A DNA stretch of 64,000 nt. It comes from Solibaculum_A intestinale (GTDB taxonomy: Bacteria; Bacillota; Clostridia; Oscillospirales; Acutalibacteraceae). A program made the translations under genes and the position numbers. Positions 1 to 8,629 of the stretch are shown here, one piece after another. The notes under the pieces are model-generated. The model was not told the DNA's origin. It saw nothing but the letters and a program-made list of their open reading frames with translations, and searched no databases. The stretch's first letter is position 1. The number at the start of each line of letters is the position of its first letter. The DNA lies in contig NZ_JBBMFD010000003.1 in assembly GCF_040096205.1 (NCBI RefSeq), positions 1-64,000 of the forward strand, read 5' to 3'.

Positions 1-26
1 CTTCGGTGGTACTGTTTCTTACTATT

Positions 27-55
27 ATTATACGCTATTTCTCGTCAAAAATCAA
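27..55 (-). promoter_or_regulatory. sigma-A promoter reading out of the left edge
   Basis: On the minus strand TTGATT (50-55) and TATAAT (27-32) are separated by exactly 17 nt. It would drive a gene lying left of the window. Confidence 0.55.
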
Positions 56-78
56 CCATTTGTTGTGACAGAGCCTTA

Positions 79-140
79 CAAAAAAAACCGCATAAAGACG
101 GCAAGGCGCCCGCCGTATCCGGCAAACGCGCCTTGTGATA
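79..140 (-). terminator. probable terminator of rnpB
   Basis: On the minus strand, just past the RNase P RNA, GC-rich arms (AAGGCGC with GCGCCTT) lie ahead of a run of eight T (79-87). The hairpin is not directly adjacent to the T run, so the exact fold is uncertain. Confidence 0.5.
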
Positions 141-171
141 TGCGTTCTGAAAACAGATAAGGGGACGACCA

Positions 172-526
172 GGTCTGTAAGCCGGGTTCTGTCTTGAACA
201 GCCATCTATCTTGGCCGCAGGTCGCCCTGCGGCTCCAGCCACCATGGGGGCATCCGCCGGGCCGGCGTTGGCATCCCCGCAGCGGTGTTGCTCCGGATAG
301 GGTTTACATGGCCGCGCAGTCCCCTGCGCGCCGGTGAGCTCTTACCTCGCCTTTCCACCCTTACCGCGCAAAAAGCGCGGCGGTATCTCTCTGTTGCACT
401 TTCCCTAAGGTCGCCCTCGGCGGTCGTTAGCCGCTATCCCGCCCTGTGAAGCCCGGACTTTCCTCAGGATACAGGCTTTCGCCCCGCGTATCCCGCGGCT
501 GCTCGGCCTGCTCGTCCCTTATCAGG
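172..526 (-). ncRNA. rnpB: RNase P RNA, class A
   Basis: This is the catalytic RNA that removes 5' leaders from pre-tRNAs. Read on the minus strand it has the conserved 5' block GAGGAAAGTCCGGGCT, the central AGGGAAAGTGCAACAGAGAG, then GAGGTAAGAGCTCACC, and near the 3' end ACAGAACCCGGCTTA, in the canonical order and spacing. About 355 nt is normal for class A. The 5' end is set about 7 nt after the TATAAT at 533-538; the 3' end is approximate. No protein gene overlaps it convincingly. Confidence 0.95.
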
Positions 527-532
527 AGTCTG

Positions 533-561
533 ATTATACCACATTCTTTGCACCATGACAA
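533..561 (-). promoter_or_regulatory. rnpB promoter
   Basis: TTGTCA (556-561), a 17-nt spacer and TATAAT (533-538) on the minus strand, directly ahead of the RNase P RNA 5' end. Confidence 0.8.
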
Positions 562-634
562 ACCATTTGCGCAAAGGCCAGCCTGTTTTCTTTGTGTTTC
601 GTCCTTCAACTATCCGGGGTTTTCCGCAAGGGCC

Positions 635-1606
635 CTACAATTCCACTGTGACGATAAACCCGTCCACATTATTGCCCGAAAGGGTGTAGGCCCGGCCGGT
701 GGGAACGGGCACCCGGGTGTCGCCGTCTTCTGCCTTTACATAGTAGATTTCATACCGCTTGCCGTCAAAATCCTCGATTTGCAGGTGCTGCCGGCCGAAA
801 GGGAACTGCTTGAGATAGTCAATGTATTCTTCCATGCAGATGCCCTGCTGGGTCATAATGTAAGCGTGGGGCTTTCCTACGAAGCGGAAATGCCACGGCT
901 CGTAGGAAACGCCGGTCAGGTCGCTTTTTGCCTCGTCGTAACGCACGATAAAGCCGTACTTGTAGCAGCTTTGATTGATCCAGGAGTAGACCCCTTCGCC
1001 GGTGTAGTCTTCGAGCCGCCCGAACTGGTTAAAGACTCCCAAATCCATGGCATAGCCGGTGTGGTGTTCGCTGCCGCCGGGAGGCGCCACCCATTTGGAT
1101 GCTTCTACTGCCCCTACCTCGCTGACCTTGTTGGCGAGAAGGGTCTTCTGGTAGTCGTAGGTGCGAAAGCCGCTTAGGGCCAGCACGTTCCCGTTGCCGG
1201 TGGCTTCATGGAAATCATGGAGCATGGCGTCCAGAGGGCCCATCATGTCCTCGTCCACCTGGACATTGCGGTCCTTGACCTTGTAGCCGTCGGACTTATG
1301 GTCGTATACGCCGATGAGGCGGTTGGTCTCGGGAAACCGGTAGGGCACCTGGGCGTTGACCAGGATGAGATGCCCTTCATAAATCGCGTCGTGGGAAAGG
1401 ATCTTTTCGGTATAGCCGCTGGGGTCCACCGCAGAGGCGATGGAAGGCTGGTTGGAAAGCGCTTCGCTGGGCATGGAGGGTTCCTTTCCCGCGTCGTCGG
1501 CCCAGTAAAAGGCGCAGCCCGCTACCACCGCCACGCACAGAAGAAGCACGGCCGAAATCAGCAGACCGTAGGAAATGTGATTATGTTTTTGTTTTGAAGT
1601 TGACAC
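635..1606 (-). CDS. VanY-family D,D-carboxypeptidase (peptidase M15B), membrane-anchored
   Basis: This is a zinc peptidase that trims terminal D-Ala from peptidoglycan stem peptides outside the cell. The 323-residue protein has a hydrophobic N-terminus (about 13-30) ending in VVAGC, a lipobox with Cys31, so it may be a lipoprotein rather than a single-pass membrane protein. The M15 zinc signature SxHxxGxAxD is present as SEHHTGYAMD (179-188), and the downstream catalytic/zinc motif is EPWH (236-239). SGFRTY (145-150) is the usual VanY block. The GTG start at 1606 has AGGAGG eight bases upstream. It lies alone between rnpB and hisS. No vancomycin-resistance genes are nearby, so a housekeeping wall-remodelling role is more likely than resistance. 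Confidence 0.88.
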   Translation of the reverse strand: MSTSKQKHNHISYGLLISAVLLLCVAVVAGCAFYWADDAGKEPSMPSEALSNQPSIASAVDPSGYTEKILSHDAIYEGHLILVNAQVPYRFPETNRLIGVYDHKSDGYKVKDRNVQVDEDMMGPLDAMLHDFHEATGNGNVLALSGFRTYDYQKTLLANKVSEVGAVEASKWVAPPGGSEHHTGYAMDLGVFNQFGRLEDYTGEGVYSWINQSCYKYGFIVRYDEAKSDLTGVSYEPWHFRFVGKPHAYIMTQQGICMEEYIDYLKQFPFGRQHLQIEDFDGKRYEIYYVKAEDGDTRVPVPTGRAYTLSGNNVDGFIVTVEL

Positions 1607-1733
1607 GATGGATTCCTCCTTGTTTGCCGCTTTGTGTTTAGTATACCCTTTGCAGGCGGCGTCTGTCTTTCGCGGGGCTTATGGCTTTCTTACGGATTTC
1701 TTAATATTGGGGCCCGGCAGGCCCTTGGAGCGG

Positions 1734-1762
1734 TTGCTTTTAAAAGGAAAAAACGATATAAT
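1734..1762 (+). promoter_or_regulatory. hisS-aspS promoter
   Basis: TTGCTT (1734-1739), a 17-nt spacer and TATAAT (1757-1762), 53 bases ahead of the hisS start. The short leader leaves no room for a T-box. Confidence 0.75.
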
Positions 1763-1815
1763 GATTCTAATTTGAACCATTTTACGTCCTTATAGACGCA
1801 TGGAGGGAAAAAACC

Positions 1816-3171
1816 ATGGCATTGCTGACAAAAGCGCCCCGGGGCACCCAGGATCTCCTGCCCAAGGACAGCGGGAAGCTGCAGTTTGTGGAGGGAAGCC
1901 TCTTGGACACGGCCAAGCGGTATGGATTTCAGGAAATCCGCACCCCGGTGTTTGAGCATACCGAGCTGTTTTTGCGGTCGGTGGGGGAAACCACCGACGT
2001 GGTGCAAAAGGAAATGTACACCTTTCAGGACAAGGGCAACCGCTCCATCACCCTGCGCCCGGAGGGGACCGCGGGAGCGGCCCGGGCGGTGCTGGAGCAC
2101 TCGCTGCACAACGACGCGCTGCCGGTGAAGGTGTCCTACCTGACCGGGTGCTACCGGTACGAAAAGCCCCAGGCCGGGCGGCTGAGGGAATTTCACCAGT
2201 TCGGCATTGAAATCTTCGGCGCCGAAAAGCCGGCGGCGGACGCGGAGATCATCTGCGTGGCAAACGAGGCGCTGGCCCACTTAGGGGTCAAGAACCTGCA
2301 ATTGCAGTTAAATTCCATCGGCTGTCCCGCCTGCCGGGCGGAGTACCACAAGGCGCTGCGGGCCTACTTTGAGGCGAGACGGGAGGACCTGTGCGACACC
2401 TGCAAGGGCCGCCTGGAGCGAAACCCCATGCGCATCCTCGACTGCAAAAGTCCCGTCTGCCAGGACATTGCCAAGGACGCGCCCAACATGCTCGACTATC
2501 TGTGCGACGACTGCAAGGAGCACTTTGAAGGGGTCAAGGGCTTTCTGGACGCGGCGGGCCTCTCCTATGTGATCAATCCCCGCATCGTCAGAGGGCTGGA
2601 CTATTATACGCGCACGGTCTTTGAGTTCGTATCGCAGGACATCGGTTCCCAGGGGACCGTCTGCGGCGGCGGCCGGTACGACGGCCTGATGGAAGAGCTG
2701 GGCGGGCCGCGCCTGCCCTCTCTGGGCTTCGGCATGGGGATCGAGCGGCTGATGCTGGTACTCAAAAACCAAGGCGCCGAGCTGCCCGAGGACCCGCCCT
2801 GCAACGTTTACATCGCCTCCATGGGGGATGCGGCGGCCAAGGAGGCCTTCCGCATCGCCGAGCTTCTCAGGGAAGAGGGCTTCTCCGCCCAGTGCGACCT
2901 GGTGGGCCGCAGCCTGAAGGCTCAGATGAAATACGCCGACAAGATCGGCGCCCAGCACACCATGGTGCTGGGGGACAATGAGCTTGCCGCGGGCAAGGCG
3001 AATTTAAAGGACATGGCCACCGGCGAGCAGGTGGAGGTGGACCTGGGCGAGGGGCTCATTGACGTGATCTACCGCACCCAGCTGGAAAAAGAGCTTGCGA
3101 ACATTTCCCAGGCGGGCGGCGAGGCGGACATTGCCGCGCTGCTGTCCGGGATTCAGAATAGGGAAGAATAA
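1816..3171 (+). CDS. hisS: histidyl-tRNA synthetase
   Basis: Class II aminoacyl-tRNA synthetase charging tRNA-His in the cytoplasm. The 451-residue protein begins with the conserved APRGTQDLLP. It has motif 2 around YLTGCYRYEKPQAGRLREFHQ, and the histidine-binding RGLDYYTRTVFEF followed by the motif 3 region LGFGMGIERLML. The C-terminal anticodon-binding domain (about 340-430) contains VGRSLKAQMKYADKIGA. Length is normal. The start has GGAGGG nine bases upstream. aspS follows after 25 nt, the classic hisS-aspS pair of Firmicutes, probably one transcript. Confidence 0.97.
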   Translation: MALLTKAPRGTQDLLPKDSGKLQFVEGSLLDTAKRYGFQEIRTPVFEHTELFLRSVGETTDVVQKEMYTFQDKGNRSITLRPEGTAGAARAVLEHSLHNDALPVKVSYLTGCYRYEKPQAGRLREFHQFGIEIFGAEKPAADAEIICVANEALAHLGVKNLQLQLNSIGCPACRAEYHKALRAYFEARREDLCDTCKGRLERNPMRILDCKSPVCQDIAKDAPNMLDYLCDDCKEHFEGVKGFLDAAGLSYVINPRIVRGLDYYTRTVFEFVSQDIGSQGTVCGGGRYDGLMEELGGPRLPSLGFGMGIERLMLVLKNQGAELPEDPPCNVYIASMGDAAAKEAFRIAELLREEGFSAQCDLVGRSLKAQMKYADKIGAQHTMVLGDNELAAGKANLKDMATGEQVEVDLGEGLIDVIYRTQLEKELANISQAGGEADIAALLSGIQNREE

Positions 3172-3196
3172 TCGAGTGGAAATGGAGCCGATTGCT

Positions 3197-4975
3197 ATGA
3201 ACGATACCCTTCAGGGAATCAAACGCACCGACTACTGCGGCACGCTGCGGGAGACGGACATTGGAAGAGAAGTGACGGTTTGCGGCTGGGTGCAGCGGCA
3301 GAGAGACTTGGGAGGCCTCATTTTTGTGGACCTGCGGGACCGCACGGGCCTTTTGCAGCTGGCCTTTGACGACAATACCGACCGGGCTGTCTTTGAGAAG
3401 GCGGGGGAGCTGCGCTCGGAGTTTGTGGCGGCGGCCCGGGGCGTCATCCGCCGCCGGGCGGCGGTCAACAAGGACATTCCCACCGGTCTTGTGGAGGTGG
3501 AAGTCCAGGAGCTTCGCATTCTGTCCCGCGCCCAGACCCCGCCCTTTGAAATTTCCGACGACTGCAACGCCAGGGAAGAGCTGCGGCTCAAGTACCGCTA
3601 TCTGGACCTGCGCCGCCCGCAGCTGCAGCGAAACCTGATGCTGCGCCACCGGGTGGTCAAGGCCACCAGGGACTATTTTGATTCCAAGGGGTTTTTGGAA
3701 ATCGAAACCCCGGTGCTCATCAAGTCCACCCCGGAGGGGGCCAGAGACTATTTAGTTCCCAGCCGGCTGCACCATGGGGAGTTTTACGCCCTGCCCCAGT
3801 CTCCCCAGATCTATAAGCAACTGCTGATGGTGTCCGGGTACGACCGGTACATGCAGATCGCCCGGTGCTTTCGGGACGAGGATTTACGGGCCGACCGGCA
3901 GCCGGAGTTTACCCAGATTGACTGCGAGCTGTCCTTTGTGGACATGGAGGACATTTTAGAAATCGGGGAAGGCTTCGTCCAGTATCTCTTCAAGGAAACC
4001 CTGGGCGTGGACGTGCCCCTGTCTCTCCCCCGCATCACCTATGCGGACGCCATGAGCCGGTTCGGCTCGGATAAGCCGGACACCCGCTTTGGCATGGAAA
4101 TCTGCGACGTGTCCGAACTTGTGAAGGATTCCGCCTTCTCGGTGTTCTCCTCTCCCGTCAAGGAGGGGGGCAGCGTGCGGGGAATCGTCGCCAAGGACGC
4201 GGCCAAAGCCCTCACCCGCAAGGAGATCGACAAGCTGACCGAATACGTCCGGGGCATCGGCGCGAAGGGCCTTGCCTGGGTGCGCTGGGTGGAGGAAAAG
4301 CCGGCCTGCTCCTTCGGCAAGTTCATGGCCGAGGGCGAACTGGAGGCGATCCTTTCCCATATGGGCGCCAAACAGGGGGACGTAGTACTGCTGGTGGCGG
4401 ACAAGGACAAGGTGGTCCTCCCCACCCTGGGCGCCCTGCGCCTGGAGGTGGCCCGGAAGCTGGATATCATCCCCGACCAGTTCAATTTTCTCTGGGTCAC
4501 GGAGTTTCCCTTCTTCGAATGGGACGAGGACGCCAACACTTGGGTGGCCATGCACCATCCCTTCACCGCCCCCATGGACGAATGCATCCAGTATCTGGAT
4601 GCGGATAAGGGCAAGGTCCGGGCCAAGGCCTACGACCTGGTGCTAAACGGCGTGGAACTCTCGTCCGGTTCTATCCGGATCACCGACCCGAGCTTGCAGG
4701 CGCGGATGTTTGCGGCTCTGGGCCTGTCCGACGAGGAAGCGGCGCGCAAGTTCGGCTTCCTGACGGGCGCCTTCCAGTACGGCGCGCCGCCCCACGGGGG
4801 CTTCGGCATCGGGCTCGACCGGCTGGTGATGCTCATGGCCGGGGCGGACTCCATCCGGGAGGTCATCGCCTTCCCGAAGGTGCAAAATGCCAGCGAGCTC
4901 ATGAGCGAGTGCCCCTCCCCGGTGGACGAGGCGCAGCTCAAGGAGCTGGGGATTCAAACCATCGCGGAAGAATAA
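3197..4975 (+). CDS. aspS: aspartyl-tRNA synthetase
   Basis: Class II synthetase charging tRNA-Asp. The 592-residue protein has an N-terminal OB-fold anticodon-binding domain (about 15-100, with CGWVQRQRDLGGLIFVDLRD), motif 1 and 2 (YALPQSPQIYKQLLM, IARCFRDEDLRADRQPEFTQ), the bacterial GAD insertion (about 300-420) and motif 3 FGIGLDRLVMLMAG. Of several in-frame starts, ATG 3197 is preferred because GGAG (3184-3187) is spaced nine bases from it and it gives the usual N-terminus; ATG 3182 is possible. Whether the enzyme also charges tRNA-Asn cannot be decided from the window. A strong terminator follows. Confidence 0.96.
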   Translation: MNDTLQGIKRTDYCGTLRETDIGREVTVCGWVQRQRDLGGLIFVDLRDRTGLLQLAFDDNTDRAVFEKAGELRSEFVAAARGVIRRRAAVNKDIPTGLVEVEVQELRILSRAQTPPFEISDDCNAREELRLKYRYLDLRRPQLQRNLMLRHRVVKATRDYFDSKGFLEIETPVLIKSTPEGARDYLVPSRLHHGEFYALPQSPQIYKQLLMVSGYDRYMQIARCFRDEDLRADRQPEFTQIDCELSFVDMEDILEIGEGFVQYLFKETLGVDVPLSLPRITYADAMSRFGSDKPDTRFGMEICDVSELVKDSAFSVFSSPVKEGGSVRGIVAKDAAKALTRKEIDKLTEYVRGIGAKGLAWVRWVEEKPACSFGKFMAEGELEAILSHMGAKQGDVVLLVADKDKVVLPTLGALRLEVARKLDIIPDQFNFLWVTEFPFFEWDEDANTWVAMHHPFTAPMDECIQYLDADKGKVRAKAYDLVLNGVELSSGSIRITDPSLQARMFAALGLSDEEAARKFGFLTGAFQYGAPPHGGFGIGLDRLVMLMAGADSIREVIAFPKVQNASELMSECPSPVDEAQLKELGIQTIAEE

Positions 4976-4995
4976 AGATCCCTTTATTCTCACAG

Positions 4996-5028
4996 AAAAG
5001 CCCTCTGGCAGCGCCGGAGGGCTTTTTT
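4996..5028 (+). terminator. terminator after aspS
   Basis: AAGCCCTC (4998-5005) pairs with GAGGGCTT (5017-5024), extended inward by TGGC/GCCG, and is followed by a T run. Confidence 0.85.
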
Positions 5029-5035
5029 AGTCATC

Positions 5036-5251
5036 CTATCTTTTGGCCTCGGCATCCTCGCCGATGGAAAACAGGTCGTTCGGAGTACATGACAGAATCA
5101 GACAAAGCACCTCGATGTTTTCCTTGCTGATGGACTTCGTTTCGTTGTCGAGCATTCTGCGAAAGCTCTGGTAGCTCATATTGAGCTGTTGAAAAAGCCA
5201 GTACCTGGATTTCCCCTTCTGGGTTAGGATTTCTTGCACGCGAAGCATCAT
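5036..5251 (-). CDS. small XRE-family helix-turn-helix regulator
   Basis: 71-residue protein, almost entirely one Cro/C1-type DNA-binding domain: LNMSYQSFRRMLDN is the recognition-helix region, and CTPNDLF the characteristic end of the fold. It has no effector domain. It is closely similar to the product of the gene at 27587-27847 (36 identical of 49 aligned core residues by eye), so the two are paralogs 22 kb apart. The ATG at 5251 has GGGAG upstream. On the minus strand a TATAAT lies in the upstream region without an obvious -35, suggesting activated or self-regulated expression. Targets are unknown. Confidence 0.8.
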   Translation of the reverse strand: MMLRVQEILTQKGKSRYWLFQQLNMSYQSFRRMLDNETKSISKENIEVLCLILSCTPNDLFSIGEDAEAKR

Positions 5252-5364
5252 GTCATCATCATCTCCCGGATTTGAGTCGATTGATTATACCGCTTTTTAT
5301 CTGCTTTGTGTGGGAGGCGGGCTCATAATATAGCCAAAGTATATCCATTTTACCGGAGGAATAC

Positions 5365-5404
5365 GCAGGGCCCGCCGCCCCTTTCGGGAACCGGCGGGCC
5401 CTGC
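5365..5404 (-). terminator. strong hairpin after the permease gene
   Basis: Perfect 13-bp arms GCAGGGCCCGCCG and CGGCGGGCCCTGC flank a 14-nt loop. There is no good T run on either strand, so this is only a probable end of the bceAB-like transcript. Confidence 0.5.
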
Positions 5405-5434
5405 GCTTTATGAGAAATGGATAGAGGAATTGGC

Positions 5435-7468
5435 TTATCTGCGTTCGCGGATCATGGTCTTGCAGCCGAAGTAGGTGGCCAGGAAATAGCCGCCGTAAAT
5501 GAGGATGATGATGCCGGCGGTGAAGATGGTGTTGGCCACCATATCCAGGTTCCCGAATTGCCGGACAATCTGGTTGGCCACCGTCAGCCCCACCACCGAA
5601 TGAACGATGGCCAAGGCCAGAGGCATCATGAAGTAGATGAAAATCTGGGTGAAGAGGGCGCGGTTGACCATCTTTTCCTCTGCGCCCAGCTTTTTGAGCA
5701 GGCGGTAGCGCTGGACGTTGTCAGCCGATTCGGAAAGCTGCTGCAAGGCCAGCACCGCGGCGGAGGTGATCAGGAAGACAATGCCGATATAGATCGCCAG
5801 ATAGGAAATAATGGTTTTGAGGCCGGCGCCCGCGTCGAGCACTTCCTGACGGGAGTAATACATACTGTAGGGCCGGGCGATGGACTCGTCGGTCCCTACC
5901 TTATAGGCTTCGTCCACCGCTTCAAAGAAGGCGGCTTCCGCGTCGGGTGCATTGAAGTTCACATTGGTGATGGTGCGCCGGGGCAGAAAGCCTTCCGTCT
6001 CAAAGACCGCGTCGGGCAGGACCAGCGTGCCGGTGTCCATAAACATCTGGGTGGTTTCCACAATGTTTTCATACGCCTCTTTGGAAGCCGCCATGTAGGT
6101 GACGCCGCCGATGTGGATGGTCCCGTCCTTCTGGAGAAAATCCTCCACAATGGGGATCATGTTGGCATAATTGCAGTTGAGGATAAACTGGTTTTCAGAC
6201 AACTCCACCGGCTCCTTGCCCTGCATGACCATCGCCGCATTATAGTCGGACAGGGGGATGGCTTCGATAAACGTCCCCTCCATAGATTCGAGGGTGTAGC
6301 CGTTGGGGACCATGTTCTCCCGGGAGGTAAGGATGGCTTTGTAGGTGATGGGAGAGTTGTAAATCTCCACCTCCTGCTCCTCTTTGGTATAATCGGACAG
6401 GTTGACCCCGTTCTTAAGAAGCTCCTCTTTGAACGGGGGTAGCTCATACTCCGGGTCGTTGGGATAATGGTACTGGGTGAAGGAGGCGTCGTAGGGGGTG
6501 GTCTTCTGCAGGTCCTTGGTGAGCACATCGGCAAGGCCAAGGCCGCTGGAAAGGGTGCCGATGGTGATGAGCAGCATGATGCAGATCAGGGTCATGGAGA
6601 CGAAGGTGGTGTTGATCTTGGAGTTGATCTGCCGCAGCACGAACATGTTGAGGTTCTTCAGGTACAGGCGCTTATTGGACTTGACCACCCGCAGCAGAAA
6701 ACCGGACAGGGATAGGAAGAAGAGAAGGGTGCCCAGCGCGCCGAAGACCAGGGCCGCGGTAAACTCCCAGTCCAGCGTCATCATGCCGTTGTCGAGAATG
6801 CAGTAGTAGGCAAAGGCCAGGCAGCCCACCGCGATGATAAACAGCACCACCGAAACCCAAAGCTTGCGGATTTTCAGGCTCTCGTTTTTCTTACCGGCGG
6901 TGAGCAGGTCGATGAGCTTATACTTAGAGATGGAGATGGTGTTGAAGATCATCACCAGTAGGAAAATAAAGCCGAAGTAAAGGACGGAGCGAATGAGCGC
7001 GTCCATGGAGAAGGTAAACTCGAACTGCTTGAGATTGACGGCGAACATTTTGGCTGTCAGCACCGCCAGGCCCTGGGAAGCGAAGATACCCACAATCAGG
7101 CCCACCACCAGGGAAAGGATGCCGATGAAGAAGGTTTCCAGGATAACGAGCCGGGAAATCTTCCCCTTGGGCATACCCAGGATCATGTAAAGGCCCAGTT
7201 CCTTTTTGCGCCGCTTGATAAGGAAGCGGTTGGCATAAATGATGAGGAAGGCCAGAATCACCGAAATGAACACAGAGACGTATCCCATCATCCGGGTGAG
7301 CAATACGAGCATATCCTCCTGGCGGGCGGACACGTCGAGCATAGCCTGCTGGGAGTCAATCGAATTAAAGACGTAGAAAAGGCAGACACCGAAGGTCAAC
7401 GTCAGAAAATAGATGGTATAATCCTTCATGCTTTTCTTGACGTTTTGAAACGCAAGCTTAGAGAACAT
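5435..7468 (-). CDS. BceB-type ABC transporter permease (FtsX family)
   Basis: Membrane subunit of a peptide-sensing and detoxifying ABC transporter of the bacitracin/lantibiotic resistance class, which removes antibiotics from lipid II-cycle intermediates. The 677-residue protein starts MFSKLAFQNVKKS and has the expected plan: one N-terminal helix, three helices with KELGLYMILGMPKGK, three more, then a large extracellular domain (about 305-550) before the last three helices. The ATG at 7468 has GGAGG eleven bases upstream and lies inside the end of the ATPase gene, implying translational coupling. It ends just before a strong hairpin. The substrate cannot be read from the sequence. Confidence 0.9.
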   Translation of the reverse strand: MFSKLAFQNVKKSMKDYTIYFLTLTFGVCLFYVFNSIDSQQAMLDVSARQEDMLVLLTRMMGYVSVFISVILAFLIIYANRFLIKRRKKELGLYMILGMPKGKISRLVILETFFIGILSLVVGLIVGIFASQGLAVLTAKMFAVNLKQFEFTFSMDALIRSVLYFGFIFLLVMIFNTISISKYKLIDLLTAGKKNESLKIRKLWVSVVLFIIAVGCLAFAYYCILDNGMMTLDWEFTAALVFGALGTLLFFLSLSGFLLRVVKSNKRLYLKNLNMFVLRQINSKINTTFVSMTLICIMLLITIGTLSSGLGLADVLTKDLQKTTPYDASFTQYHYPNDPEYELPPFKEELLKNGVNLSDYTKEEQEVEIYNSPITYKAILTSRENMVPNGYTLESMEGTFIEAIPLSDYNAAMVMQGKEPVELSENQFILNCNYANMIPIVEDFLQKDGTIHIGGVTYMAASKEAYENIVETTQMFMDTGTLVLPDAVFETEGFLPRRTITNVNFNAPDAEAAFFEAVDEAYKVGTDESIARPYSMYYSRQEVLDAGAGLKTIISYLAIYIGIVFLITSAAVLALQQLSESADNVQRYRLLKKLGAEEKMVNRALFTQIFIYFMMPLALAIVHSVVGLTVANQIVRQFGNLDMVANTIFTAGIIILIYGGYFLATYFGCKTMIRERR

Positions 7469-8225
7469 TGCTGTTGTCACCTCCAAGCAGGGTTACGACT
7501 TCGATGATTTTGTTGAAGAACTGCTTGCGGGTATCGCTTCCCCTCATGAGCTCGTTGAAAATCTTGCCGTCCTTGATGAAGAGGATGCGGTGGCAGTAGC
7601 TGGCGGTGAAGGCGTCGTGGGTGACCATGAGGATGGTGGCGCGCAGGTCCCGGTTGAGGGTCTCAAAGCTCTCTAAGAGCATCCGGGCCGACTTGGAATC
7701 CAGGTTGCCGGTGGGTTCGTCCGCCAGGATCAGGGAGGGGTTGGTAATGATGGCCCGCGCGCAGGCCACCCGCTGCTTCTGACCGCCGGACATCTGGTAG
7801 GGATACTTATTGAGCACGCCCCCAATCTCCAGCTTGGAGGCCACATTCTTGACCCGCTCAATGATTTCGGAGGAGGGGGTTTTGATGATGGTCAGGGCCA
7901 GGGCGATGTTCTCAAAGGCGGTCAGGGTATCCAGAAGGTTAAAGTCCTGGAAAATAAAGCCCAGCTGCTCCCGGCGAAAGCGGGAAAGGCTTTTGGAATT
8001 GAGGGCGGTGATGTCGCTTCCGCCGATATAGATGTGGCCGGATGTGACCGTATCAATGGTGGAAATGCAGTTTAAGAGGGTGGTCTTGCCGGAGCCCGAG
8101 GCGCCCATGATGCCCACGTACTCCCCTTCGCTCACGTCGAAGCTGATCTGGTCCACCGCCTTGGTGACGTTCCCTTTATTTCCGTAATATTTCTCGATGT
8201 TCTGAACCGATAAAATCGCACTCAT
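7458..8225 (-). CDS. BceA-type ABC transporter ATP-binding subunit
   Basis: Cytoplasmic ATPase partner of the overlapping BceB-type permease. The 255-residue protein has Walker A GASGSGKTT (41-49), the Q-loop FIFQDFNLLD, the signature MSGGQKQR, Walker B LILADEPT and the switch His in MVTHD, all intact. The C-terminal 30 residues (KQFFNKIIEVV) are typical of the BceA group. ATG 8225 is chosen because AGGAGG lies 6-8 bases upstream; earlier in-frame starts would give a non-homologous extension. Its promoter carries a BceR-like operator (8307-8320), so it is probably induced by the adjacent two-component system. Confidence 0.92.
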   Translation of the reverse strand: MSAILSVQNIEKYYGNKGNVTKAVDQISFDVSEGEYVGIMGASGSGKTTLLNCISTIDTVTSGHIYIGGSDITALNSKSLSRFRREQLGFIFQDFNLLDTLTAFENIALALTIIKTPSSEIIERVKNVASKLEIGGVLNKYPYQMSGGQKQRVACARAIITNPSLILADEPTGNLDSKSARMLLESFETLNRDLRATILMVTHDAFTASYCHRILFIKDGKIFNELMRGSDTRKQFFNKIIEVVTLLGGDNSNVL

Positions 8226-8253
8226 CGTTTTTCCTCCTGTTTCTCGTGATGGC

Positions 8254-8282
8254 TTTATCTTACCACCCGCACGGGCCGGCAA
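8254..8282 (-). promoter_or_regulatory. promoter of the bceAB-like operon
   Basis: TTGCCG (8277-8282), a 17-nt spacer and GATAAA (8254-8259) on the minus strand. Both boxes are imperfect, as expected for a promoter needing an activator; the operator lies upstream of the -35. Confidence 0.5.
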
Positions 8283-8306
8283 CCATCGTTTTTCCTTACG
8301 TTTGAC

Positions 8307-8320
8307 TTACAGTTTTGTCA
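8307..8320 (-). promoter_or_regulatory. BceR-like operator
   Basis: On the minus strand this reads TGACA-AAAC-TGTAA, an exact match to the TNACA-N4-TGTAA inverted repeat described for BceR-type response regulators. It lies about 25 bases upstream of the putative -35 of the transporter operon, the expected activating position. Confidence 0.65.
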
Positions 8321-8429
8321 GTTTCCCCGGGCAAACTCCATGGATGCGCTTGTTTTGGGAAACGCTGTCCGGTCATTCAGACGCAGAAACCGCCCCATTC
8401 CCTGCACCTGATGTTTGTTTTTTGTTACC

Positions 8430-8469
8430 ATAAAAGAGGAAGCCCCCGCGCGAATGAACGCGCGGGGGC
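8430..8469 (-). terminator. terminator after the sensor kinase gene
   Basis: 11-bp perfect arms (8442-8452 and 8459-8469) with a 6-nt loop; on the minus strand a T-rich tract with C interruptions follows. It separates the regulator transcript from the transporter transcript. The remaining bases between 8226 and 8629 hold only the promoter and operator listed. Confidence 0.7.
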
Positions 8470-8629
8470 AAAGAAACCAAGCTTTCTGCATTTGCCGGTC
8501 CTATTTTCGAGGCAAGGCCTGGGGGTAAACCAATGCGTTGCGGCAAAAGGGCCGCTTTGCGCCGAAGTATCGGAGAGGTTCTTCTCTCTGCAGCGGGCGG
8601 GGACGGCTCTCACAAAAAGGAGCCGCGGC

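Noticed and set aside
635..1606. Vancomycin-resistance cluster
   Set aside because: A lone VanY-type gene with no vanHAX or vanRS nearby.
1740..1815. T-box ahead of hisS
   Set aside because: The promoter-to-start distance is only about 50 bases and there is no T-box core.
5417..6442. 341-codon plus-strand frame opposite the BceB-type permease
   Set aside because: Antisense frame rich in Gly/His/Asp, with no start signal or homology.
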